Part shown: in pieces, positions 1 to 6,574 of the stretch | How the letters are laid out: each line of letters begins with the position of its first letter | Position numbering within the stretch: the first letter of the stretch is position 1 | NCBI GenBank assembly: GCA_023230485.1 | Contig: JALNXG010000112.1 | Span: 1-6,917, forward strand | DNA: 6,917 nt | Direction of reading: 5' to 3' | Origin: Melioribacteraceae bacterium | Lineage (GTDB): Bacteria > Bacteroidota > Ignavibacteria > Ignavibacteriales > Melioribacteraceae | Notes under the pieces: model-generated | The model's database searches: none | Told to the model about the DNA's origin: nothing | Seen by the model: only the letters and a program-made list of their open reading frames with translations | Made by a program: the position numbers and the translations under genes

Positions 1-6
1 ATAATG

Positions 7-60
7 GTCGGAAATATTACATTAAGATTGTTTTATCCAATAACTCATCATATTTCCGAC
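7..60. repeat. Perfect 11-bp inverted repeat with 32-bp spacer
   Basis: GTCGGAAATAT at 7-17 is exactly complementary to ATATTTCCGAC at 50-60. A G-T pair (6/61) could add one position in a rightward transcript. The arm centres are about 43 bp apart, roughly four helical turns, and the loop is long for an ordinary terminator; no T-run follows on either side. It lies about 140 bp before the peptidase start. It could be a pair of inverted protein-binding half-sites, an RNA stem in a leader, or the end of an upstream transcript; the sequence does not decide among these. Confidence 0.5.
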
Positions 61-133
61 TTGATTAATGTTATTGGTACAAGTAAAATATAGACTTAAA
101 AACTATTAAGCAATCAAAAACGATATATATTTT

Positions 134-141
134 TACTTTTG
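134..141 (+). promoter_or_regulatory. Candidate -7 element upstream of the peptidase gene
   Basis: TACTTTTG matches the TAnnTTTG -7 consensus used by the Bacteroidota primary sigma factor and sits 60 bp before the peptidase ATG. No TTTG -33 element is present at the usual 19-21 bp distance upstream. An eight-base degenerate match is expected by chance about once per 1.5 kb in DNA this AT-rich, so this is a weak call. The rest of 1-201 holds no supportable gene. Confidence 0.3.
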
Positions 142-201
142 TATTAATCATTCTGTTAGATTAAATTGTAAGCCATATTTAATCACATTTGGGGCATTAT
201 A

Positions 202-2322
202 ATGAAGATAAAACTTTCAATAGTACTATCCATACTTGTTTTAAATGTTGCGATTATAGCGCAAAATACAAACATTAAGTACCCGGAGACAAAAAGGACA
301 AATCAAATTGATAGTTATTTTGGAATTGAAATACCCGATCCATATCGATGGTTAGAGACTACCGAATCAGCAATTCTAAACCCATGGGTAGAGGCACAAA
401 ACAAAGTAACGGAAGATTACTTATCTACCATACCTTATAGAGAAAAAATTAAAAATCACCTTACAAAACTTTGGAATTATGAGCGTTTTTCCTCACCTTT
501 TAAGGTTGGAGATTACTACATTTTTTCAAAAAACGATGGTCTTCAGGAGCAAAGTGTATATTATATTCAAAAAGGTTTGGATGCCGCTCCGGAGATTTTA
601 TTGGACCCAAATAAACTTTCAACTGATGGTTCTGTTAGTTTAGCCGGACTTTATTTCTCTAATGATAATAATTATTTTAGTTATGGTATATCAAAAGGTG
701 GCTCTGATTGGAATGAATTTTTTGTTGTGGATTTACAATCGAAACTCCCCACCGAAGATCATATAATCTGGTCTAAATTTTCAGGTAATGCTTGGTATAA
801 AGATGGTTTCTTCTATGGAAGATATGATGAACCAAAACCCGGTGAAGAATTAAAAGCAAAAAATGAATACAAAAAATTATATTATCATAAAGTCTGCACT
901 TCTCAATCAGATGACATTTTAATACTTGAAGACAAAGAGCATCCTAAGTACGGTTTTGGTGCAGGTGTCTCCGATGATCAGAAATACTTATTAATATCAG
1001 TCTCTGAAGGTTCTTCATCAAATAATTTAATTTATTATAAAGATTTAGAGAAGGATTCAGACATAATAAAATTGATTGAACAGTTTACAGGTGATTATAG
1101 TTTTATCGATAATAAAGATGATAAGTTTTTTGTTATGACTAATGATGAAACTCCCAATAACAAGATTGTTCTTATCGATTTGAAAAATCCTTCAAAAGAA
1201 AATTGGCAAACAATTATCCCGGAAGAAAAAGAAGTTATAAGAAGCGTAAGCAGACTAAATAATAAATTAATCGTTACTTATCTCAAAGATGCATATAGTA
1301 AAGTGAAAGTATTTGATGATAACGGTAAATTTTTATATGATATTGAACTGCCTGCAATTGGCAACGTTTCGGGGTTTAGTGGAAAGAATGAGGATACAGA
1401 AACTTTCTATACATTCACAAGTTTTAATTATCCTCCGACTATTTATAAATACTCTGTTATAGAAAACAAAAGCGAACTTTTTAGAAAAACAAAGTTACCA
1501 ATTGATACTGACAGCTTTGAAGTAAAGCAAGTTTTCTATCCAAGTAAAGATGGAACAAAAATCCCAATGTTCTTAGTTTATAAAAAAGGTCTAATATTAA
1601 ACGGAAATAATCCCACCCTGCTTTATGCATATGGCGGATTCAATATCGCGATGCAGCCTTCATTTTCAGTTGCACGTCTAGCATTACTTAATAGCGGTGT
1701 TGTTTATGCCATGGCTAATCTAAGAGGTGGAAGCGAATATGGAGAAGATTGGCATAAAGGCGGTATGTTAGAGAAAAAACAAAATGTATTCGATGATTTT
1801 ATTTCTGCAGCCGAATATTTAATTAAAGAGAAATATACTAATCCAAGCAAGTTAGCAGTTCAAGGTGGTTCTAATGGCGGTTTGCTTGTTGGTGCTGTAA
1901 TTAATCAGAGACCAGATCTATTCAAAGTTGCTTTCCCTGCTGTCGGAGTTATGGATATGTTGCGTTTCCATAAATTTACAATTGGTTGGGCTTGGGTAAC
2001 AGAATATGGTTCAAGCGATGATAAAGACCAATTCAATTACTTAGTAAAATATTCGCCCCTTCATAATATTAAAAAAGGTGTTGATTATCCCGCTACTTTG
2101 ATTACAACTGCTGATCACGATGATAGAGTATTTCCTGCACATTCATTTAAGTATGCTGCTGAATTGCAGAATAATGCCTCTGATAAAAATCCAAAATTGA
2201 TTAGGATTGAAACTAAGGTAGGTCATGGCGCTGGTACAAGTACCTCAAAAGCAATTGAATTGAATACTGATATTTTTTCGTTTTTATTCTATAATCTTGG
2301 CGTTACTCCGGTTTTTAATTAA
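202..2322 (+). CDS. Prolyl oligopeptidase (S9A serine peptidase), exported
   Basis: This peptidase hydrolyses peptide bonds on the carboxyl side of proline in short peptides. Residues 1-20 form a signal peptide (Lys-rich start, hydrophobic core, Ala-Gln boundary near 20/21), so it probably acts in the periplasm, as known for the flavobacterial prolyl endopeptidase; animal homologues are cytosolic. The S9 N-terminal region begins at about residue 27 with the signature DPYRWLE (46-52). A beta-propeller covers roughly 80-440 and an alpha/beta-hydrolase domain about 445-700. The catalytic triad is complete: Ser557 in GGSNGG, Asp640 in DHDDRV and His675 in GHGAG. Arg642 and Trp598 match the family's proline-pocket residues, and YAYGGF (475-480) lies near the oxyanion site. 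The length of 706 residues is typical for the family. The start is the only ATG after an in-frame TAA at 169-171; no clear Shine-Dalgarno is visible. It is probably co-transcribed with the small membrane-protein gene that follows. Confidence 0.96.
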   Translation: MKIKLSIVLSILVLNVAIIAQNTNIKYPETKRTNQIDSYFGIEIPDPYRWLETTESAILNPWVEAQNKVTEDYLSTIPYREKIKNHLTKLWNYERFSSPFKVGDYYIFSKNDGLQEQSVYYIQKGLDAAPEILLDPNKLSTDGSVSLAGLYFSNDNNYFSYGISKGGSDWNEFFVVDLQSKLPTEDHIIWSKFSGNAWYKDGFFYGRYDEPKPGEELKAKNEYKKLYYHKVCTSQSDDILILEDKEHPKYGFGAGVSDDQKYLLISVSEGSSSNNLIYYKDLEKDSDIIKLIEQFTGDYSFIDNKDDKFFVMTNDETPNNKIVLIDLKNPSKENWQTIIPEEKEVIRSVSRLNNKLIVTYLKDAYSKVKVFDDNGKFLYDIELPAIGNVSGFSGKNEDTETFYTFTSFNYPPTIYKYSVIENKSELFRKTKLPIDTDSFEVKQVFYPSKDGTKIPMFLVYKKGLILNGNNPTLLYAYGGFNIAMQPSFSVARLALLNSGVVYAMANLRGGSEYGEDWHKGGMLEKKQNVFDDFISAAEYLIKEKYTNPSKLAVQGGSNGGLLVGAVINQRPDLFKVAFPAVGVMDMLRFHKFTIGWAWVTEYGSSDDKDQFNYLVKYSPLHNIKKGVDYPATLITTADHDDRVFPAHSFKYAAELQNNASDKNPKLIRIETKVGHGAGTSTSKAIELNTDIFSFLFYNLGVTPVFN

Positions 2323-2325
2323 TTG

Positions 2326-2553
2326 ATGAAATTCAATTCTCTAAAACAAATACGCCGTATATTCGTTGCCATTATTGGTGGAACTATTTTACTTATTGGA
2401 ATTATTCTAATAGTCTTACCGGGACCTGCACTAATTGTAATCCCGGTAGGATTATCTATTCTAGCTACTGAATTTGTATGGGCAAAAATATTAGTTGAAA
2501 AATTTAAACATCGATATCAATCAATAAAAGATCGGTTCAGAAAAAAAAAGTAA
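2326..2553 (+). CDS. Small PGPGW-type two-helix membrane protein
   Basis: A 75-residue inner-membrane protein of unknown function. Residues 1-11 are basic, two hydrophobic segments span about 12-31 and 36-53, and the tail (58-75) is strongly basic, ending in RKKK. The short loop between the helices reads LPGPA (31-35), followed by VIPVGLSILATEF (38-50). This matches the putative transmembrane PGPGW family, usually LPGPGW followed by IPLGLAILATEF, although the final Gly-Trp of the name-giving motif is Ala-Leu here. I chose the ATG at 2326; a TTG directly before it (2323) could add one residue. It begins 3 bp after the peptidase stop codon and has no Shine-Dalgarno, so translation is probably coupled to the upstream gene. 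A run of nine A (2541-2549) encodes the lysine tail. The family has no assigned biochemical role and none is proposed here. Confidence 0.85.
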   Translation: MKFNSLKQIRRIFVAIIGGTILLIGIILIVLPGPALIVIPVGLSILATEFVWAKILVEKFKHRYQSIKDRFRKKK

Positions 2554-4116
2554 TTATTTCCTTTCTAACATTCGAGGTACTATTTTCATCAAATTTTTCA
2601 AGCCGCTAATCTTTGCCCCAAAATTTTTTCCATATAAGAATTGAAGAAGTCCGCTTAATCCATTATATAATTTTTCTGAATATGGATGCCACCAAAGATT
2701 TTTAGGCAGGTTACCGAATAAATCTTTAATAATAAATTGGGGTTGTGTCATTTCATCAAAGCCCAATTTACCGTGTGTTCTTCCGATACCTGATTGCTTA
2801 AATCCACCCCAAGATGTCTCGGCTAATCCATGACTCATTAAGTGGTCATTAATTGTTACCACACCAGCTTTTATTTTCTTAGCTATTACATCTGCTTTTC
2901 GATTGTTAGTTGACCATACAGAAGCTGTCAAACCGAGATAAGAATCATTTGCTAATTCAATCGCTTCATTATCAGATGAAAATTTCATTATTCCTACAAC
3001 AGGACCAAACGTCTCGTGTTTCATTAAATCCATATTATGATTAACATCAATTATTACTTTTGCTGGCAATAAATTATCCTCACCGCCTTTAGATTGAGCA
3101 TATAGTTTAGCTCCTTCTTTAAGTGCAGAATCAATATGTTCATTTACAATTTTGATTTGGTTTTGAGTAGTCATTCCCCCAACATCATAATCAAATGAAA
3201 GACTTTCCCCAATTCGTAATCTTTCTACCCTCTCTTTTAATTTGATAAGAAATTTATCATAAATTTTTTCATGAACATAAATTCTTTCCACGCCACCGCA
3301 AGACTGCCCCGAATTCTGAAATCCAGCCCAAATAGCACCACCGACAGCTCTATCCAGATCAGCATCATCTAGTACTATCATTGGATCATTACCGCCAAGC
3401 TCTAAGCAGACTGGTGTTAAAGTCTCACTCGCTTTTTTCATTAAAACTTTTCCGATTGCCACTGAACCTGTAAAAAATAGTTTATCAATTCCACTCTCTA
3501 AAAATAGATCACCTGCAATTCTGCCCGGAATATTTACATGATTAAAAACGCCAGTTGGTAGTTTAGCATATTCGATACACTCTTTAAGAATCTTACCGAC
3601 ATATTGAGTTTCGGATGCAACTTTTAGAATTACACTATTCCCTGCCAAAAGTCCCATTATAATCTCAGAAAAAGGTATTGCAAAAGGATAATTCCATGGT
3701 GAAATAATTCCTACTACTCCATAAGGAACTCTTTCGATTTTACTTCTCTTATTGATGAATGCAATATTGCCACCTAAGGCTTTTTCAGTTTTCAAAAACT
3801 TCTTGGCATTTTTTGAATAATACGATACAGCCATAGCAGCCGGAATAACTTCAGTAGCTAAAGAATCGATAATATTTTTACCATTATCTTGAGAAATCGT
3901 TCTTGCTATCGAATCACTATTATCAATTATAAATTCTCGAATCTTCTTCATATAAACAATTCTATCATTAACTTTAAATTTTGCCCACTTTTCTTGTGCA
4001 ATTCTGGCATTTTCAACAATGCCCTTAAACTCATTAATATCTGTTAAAGACATTTCGTATAATAATTCGCCGGTAATTGGATTTAGGCATTTTGTAGTTT
4101 CTGTTGGAGTTGTCAT
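2554..4116 (-). CDS. NAD(P)-dependent aldehyde dehydrogenase
   Basis: An ALDH-superfamily enzyme of 520 residues that oxidises an aldehyde to the carboxylic acid in the cytoplasm; the substrate cannot be read from sequence. The catalytic set is intact: nucleophile Cys273 in GQSCGG, general base Glu239 in LELGGN, Asn142 in SPWNYPF, the cofactor-binding segment FFTGSVAIG (214-222), Lys165, and ETFGPV (368-373). The residue three after Lys165 is Ser168, where NAD-preferring enzymes usually carry Glu; NADP-using GabD has Ser, so NADP use is plausible. The segments NDHLMSHGLAET (423-434) and SGIGRTHG (442-449) point to the succinate-semialdehyde / diapolycopene-dialdehyde branch rather than to betaine or retinal dehydrogenases. 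A tail of about 50 residues follows the core, with NLWWHPYSEKLY at 473-484 and a basic, amphipathic end that might associate with membrane. The ATG is preceded by AAAGAG five bases upstream, and an in-frame stop lies at 4138-4140. It is divergent from tex and appears monocistronic. Confidence 0.94.
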   Translation of the reverse strand: MTTPTETTKCLNPITGELLYEMSLTDINEFKGIVENARIAQEKWAKFKVNDRIVYMKKIREFIIDNSDSIARTISQDNGKNIIDSLATEVIPAAMAVSYYSKNAKKFLKTEKALGGNIAFINKRSKIERVPYGVVGIISPWNYPFAIPFSEIIMGLLAGNSVILKVASETQYVGKILKECIEYAKLPTGVFNHVNIPGRIAGDLFLESGIDKLFFTGSVAIGKVLMKKASETLTPVCLELGGNDPMIVLDDADLDRAVGGAIWAGFQNSGQSCGGVERIYVHEKIYDKFLIKLKERVERLRIGESLSFDYDVGGMTTQNQIKIVNEHIDSALKEGAKLYAQSKGGEDNLLPAKVIIDVNHNMDLMKHETFGPVVGIMKFSSDNEAIELANDSYLGLTASVWSTNNRKADVIAKKIKAGVVTINDHLMSHGLAETSWGGFKQSGIGRTHGKLGFDEMTQPQFIIKDLFGNLPKNLWWHPYSEKLYNGLSGLLQFLYGKNFGAKISGLKNLMKIVPRMLERK

Positions 4117-4130
4117 ATCGACTCTTTTTA

Positions 4131-4159
4131 TTGTTAATCAAAATTAGATAATTTATTTT
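4131..4159 (+). promoter_or_regulatory. Possible sigma70-like promoter for tex
   Basis: In the 141-bp divergent region, TTGTTA (4131-4136) and TATTTT (4154-4159) are separated by 17 bp and point toward tex. A perfect TATAAT lies at 4171-4176 but lacks a convincing -35 box. The region is very AT-rich, so such matches arise easily by chance. No TAnnTTTG element faces tex. Confidence 0.2.
4139..4146 (-). promoter_or_regulatory. Candidate -7 element for the aldehyde dehydrogenase gene
   Basis: On the leftward strand TAATTTTG matches TAnnTTTG and ends 22 bases before the dehydrogenase ATG, which would give a short leader of about 15-17 bases. No good -33 TTTG is seen upstream. An alternative sigma70-like pair on the same strand, TTGCAC (4194-4199) and TATAGT (4169-4174), has a 19-bp spacer, longer than ideal. 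Confidence 0.3.
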
Positions 4160-4246
4160 ATAAGTGGTACTATAATTAAATAACTTTTTTAAAGTGCAAG
4201 TGGATAATAAAGTATCTATACCGTTTATTTAGGCACTCAATTTTTT

Positions 4247-4251
4247 CAGGA
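4247..4251 (+). promoter_or_regulatory. Ribosome binding site of tex
   Basis: CAGGA lies six bases before the ATG at 4258 and supports that start. It is the only gene in the window with a reasonably clear Shine-Dalgarno sequence; the peptidase and the small membrane protein have none. Confidence 0.5.
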
Positions 4252-4257
4252 TTTTTT

Positions 4258-6426
4258 ATGAACCAATCATTAATAATAGCTAAAGAATTAAATATACAAG
4301 AACGTCAAGTAAAAGCCGTTTTGGCTTTATTCGCCGAAGGAGCAACTGTTCCATTTATTGCACGCTACCGTAAAGAGCATACCGGTGGTTTAGATGAAGA
4401 TTATATAAGAGATATTGAAGACCGGAATTATTACTTAACCGTACTCGAAGAAAGAAAAGAAGCCGTATTAAAAAGTATTGAAGAACAAGGGAAACTAACT
4501 GATGAATTAAAATCAAAAATTCTTGCGGCTGTTAAATTGCAGGAAGTAGAAGATTTATATCTACCATATAAACCAAAAAGAAAAACTCGTGGGACTATTG
4601 CTAAAGCAAAAGGTTTAGAACCGCTTGCTCTATTTATTCTCGAAAATAATAAATTTGATGGCGACTTAAATGATGAATTAGCAAAATATATAAATGAAGA
4701 ATTAGGTGTAAATACGATAGAGGAAGCTCTCCAAGGGGCAAAAGATATCATTGCAGAAATGATTAGTGAGACAGCCGAAGTTAGACAAGCAGTAAGAGAA
4801 TATTTATTTGATGATGCTCTAATTGTTTCTTCTAAAGCAGATACTAAAAAGGAGAATATTGCTCCCAAGAAGACAGATGTTTATGAAGTTTATCACAATT
4901 TTTCTGCACCAATCAATAAGATAAAACCATATCAACTTCTAGCTATTAATCGAGGTGAAAAAGACTTATTCTTAAAAGTGAATCTTAGTTTTGATAAACC
5001 ATCAATTCTAAAAATTATTTATAAAAATTATTTTACTTATCAATTTTCTACTCTCGATGAAATACTAAATGAAGTTGTTGATGATTCATTTATGCGTTTA
5101 GTATTCCCTTCTGTTGAAAGAGAGATACGAAATCAAGTCAGTGAAATTGCTGATTTACATGCGGTGGAAATCTTTGCTTCCAATCTAAAACAGTTATTGC
5201 TTCAACCACCAATGAGTAATCAAAATATTCTCGGCATCGATCCCGGTTTCTATTCCGGATCAAAAATAGCAGTTATTGACTCGACAGGTAAATATCTTGA
5301 AGGAAAAACAATCTATCCTCATCCTCCTCAAAACCGTTCAAGCGAAGCAAAAGATATTATTTGTGATTTTGTTGATAAATACAAAATTAGTTTGATTGCT
5401 ATTGGAAATGGGACGGCAAGTAGAGAGACCGAACTTTTAGTAGCTGAACTTATTAATGAAAAAAATCTAAAATGTCATTATCTGATCGTAAATGAAGCAG
5501 GTGCATCAGTTTATTCAGCAAGTTCCGTTGCAAAAGATGAATTTCCGGACCTCGAAGCATCACAAAGAGGTAATATCTCGATCGCCAGACGAGTTCTTGA
5601 TCCATTGGCTGAATTAGTGAAAATTGATCCAAAATCAATTGGTGTCGGACTATATCAACATGATGTAGACCAGAAACTACTTTCAAAAAAATTGGATGAT
5701 GTAGTAGAAAGCTGTGTTAATTATATTGGAGTAGATCTAAATACTGCCTCTGTTTCACTTCTTAATTATGTATCGGGACTAAATAAAAGAATCGCTAAAA
5801 ACTTAATTAAACACCGCGAGAAAATTGGGAAATTCCATAATAGAAAAGAGATAATGGAGGTAACAGGAATTGGTGACAAAGCATTTGAACAATGTGCTGG
5901 ATTTTTAAGAATTAGAGATGGAGAAAATCCATTTGATAATACTTCAATACATCCTGAATCTTATGATGCCGCAAATAAATTATTAAAACTATGCGACCTC
6001 TCCTCTACTCATATAAATGAAAAAGGTAATTTAGTTGAATTATTCGTTAGGGCTAAAGGCACTCAAAAAGTTGCTGATGAAATCGGAATCGGCGAACCGA
6101 CATTAATTGATATTTTAGAAAACCTTAAGAAACCTGGAAGAGACCCTCGTGATGAAATGCCTAAGCCGATTTTAAGGAGCGATGTTTTAAAAATCGAAGA
6201 CCTTGTTGTGGGAATGAAATTAAAAGGAACAATTAGAAATGTTGTTGATTTCGGTGCATTCGTAGATATTGGTGTAAAACAGGATGGACTTCTTCATATA
6301 TCTCAGATAGCAAATAAATACGTTAAGAATCCTTTGGAATTATTAAAGGTCGGCGATATAGTGGACGTTACAATTCTTTCGGTGGATATAGTAAAGCAAA
6401 GAATCGGGCTGAGCTTAATAGCATAA
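4258..6426 (+). CDS. tex: Tex family RNA-binding transcription accessory protein
   Basis: Tex is a conserved cytoplasmic nucleic-acid-binding protein (YhgF in E. coli) related to eukaryotic Spt6 and linked to transcription and RNA metabolism. Domains in order: Tex N-terminal helical region (about 1-190, with VPFIARYRKEHTGGLDE at 31-47 and DLYLPYKPKRKTRGT at 99-113), central linker region, YqgF/RNase H-like fold (about 323-450, ILGIDPG at 324-330 and GNGTASRETE at 383-392), the conserved block ending in DPKSIGVGLYQHDV (457-470), helix-hairpin-helix region (about 490-555, VTGIGDKAF), a second helical region, and a C-terminal S1 domain (about 649-721, with FGAFVDIG and GLLHIS). At 722 residues it is shorter than proteobacterial Tex (about 770-785) because it ends right after the S1 barrel. 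The ATG follows CAGGA by six bases, the clearest ribosome-binding site in the window. The YqgF loop reads DPGFYSG where DPGxRTG is usual. A hairpin downstream may end the transcript. Confidence 0.96.
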   Translation: MNQSLIIAKELNIQERQVKAVLALFAEGATVPFIARYRKEHTGGLDEDYIRDIEDRNYYLTVLEERKEAVLKSIEEQGKLTDELKSKILAAVKLQEVEDLYLPYKPKRKTRGTIAKAKGLEPLALFILENNKFDGDLNDELAKYINEELGVNTIEEALQGAKDIIAEMISETAEVRQAVREYLFDDALIVSSKADTKKENIAPKKTDVYEVYHNFSAPINKIKPYQLLAINRGEKDLFLKVNLSFDKPSILKIIYKNYFTYQFSTLDEILNEVVDDSFMRLVFPSVEREIRNQVSEIADLHAVEIFASNLKQLLLQPPMSNQNILGIDPGFYSGSKIAVIDSTGKYLEGKTIYPHPPQNRSSEAKDIICDFVDKYKISLIAIGNGTASRETELLVAELINEKNLKCHYLIVNEAGASVYSASSVAKDEFPDLEASQRGNISIARRVLDPLAELVKIDPKSIGVGLYQHDVDQKLLSKKLDDVVESCVNYIGVDLNTASVSLLNYVSGLNKRIAKNLIKHREKIGKFHNRKEIMEVTGIGDKAFEQCAGFLRIRDGENPFDNTSIHPESYDAANKLLKLCDLSSTHINEKGNLVELFVRAKGTQKVADEIGIGEPTLIDILENLKKPGRDPRDEMPKPILRSDVLKIEDLVVGMKLKGTIRNVVDFGAFVDIGVKQDGLLHISQIANKYVKNPLELLKVGDIVDVTILSVDIVKQRIGLSLIA

Positions 6427-6449
6427 AAAAAATCCATTATTTAATTTTT

Positions 6450-6490
6450 GTCTCAAGTCGTTTCTATATTAAATCAAAACGGCTTGGGAC
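6450..6490 (+). terminator. 14-bp hairpin after tex, probable transcript end
   Basis: GTCTCAAGTCGTTT (6450-6463) pairs with AAACGGCTTGGGAC (6477-6490) around a 13-base loop, starting 23 bases after the tex stop codon. In a rightward transcript all 14 positions pair, two of them as G-U wobbles. In a leftward transcript those two positions become A/C mismatches, so the structure fits tex rather than the facing gene. No U-run follows (the next bases are TAATATTCAA), so it may be a non-canonical terminator or a 3'-end stabilising structure. Confidence 0.6.
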
Positions 6491-6541
6491 TAATATTCAA
6501 CGTAATAAATTTTAATGTCTGCTTGGTTTGAATCATCTATT

Positions 6542-6564
6542 AAAATAAGTTATACGCTTATTTT
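6542..6564. terminator. Small AT-rich hairpin at the end of the VOC gene
   Basis: AAAATAAG (6542-6549) is perfectly complementary to CTTATTTT (6557-6564) across a seven-base loop and includes the VOC gene's stop codon. Read rightward it is followed by two more T; read leftward it ends in CTTATTTTAAT. It could act as a weak terminator for the VOC gene or as a second stop for tex read-through. Only two of eight pairs are G-C, so chance is a real alternative. Confidence 0.3.
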
Positions 6565-6574
6565 TTATACGCTT
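6550..6574. repeat. 10-bp direct repeat, 15-bp period, across the VOC stop codon
   Basis: TTATACGCTT occurs at 6550-6559 and again at 6565-6574. The 15-bp period is a whole number of codons. On the coding (leftward) strand the in-frame GCG-TAT codons before the stop are repeated directly after it, as if a short duplication had placed the TAA between two copies of the gene's end. Confidence 0.6.

Noticed and set aside
1..93. Possible C-terminus of an upstream rightward gene
   Set aside because: Two frames are open from the left edge (to the TAG at 91-93 and the TAA at 66-68), but about 20-30 codons is too short to be significant at this base composition and neither peptide is recognisable.
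95..110. CTTAA / TTAAG inverted repeat in the leader
   Set aside because: Only five AT-rich pairs, expected by chance in sequence of this composition.
4117..4257. Riboswitch or small RNA in the divergent region
   Set aside because: I looked for stable stems, conserved aptamer-like blocks and a T-tract; the region is uniformly AT-rich with none of these.
4431..4868. 145-codon open frame on the minus strand
   Set aside because: It lies wholly inside tex, antisense to its well-conserved N-terminal domain. Its Ser/Phe-rich composition is that of a mirrored coding frame, and it has no recognisable domain.
5453..5686. 77-codon open frame on the minus strand
   Set aside because: Antisense to the most conserved part of tex (YqgF region to the DPKSIGVG block); no family resemblance and no ribosome-binding site, so it is treated as a shadow frame.
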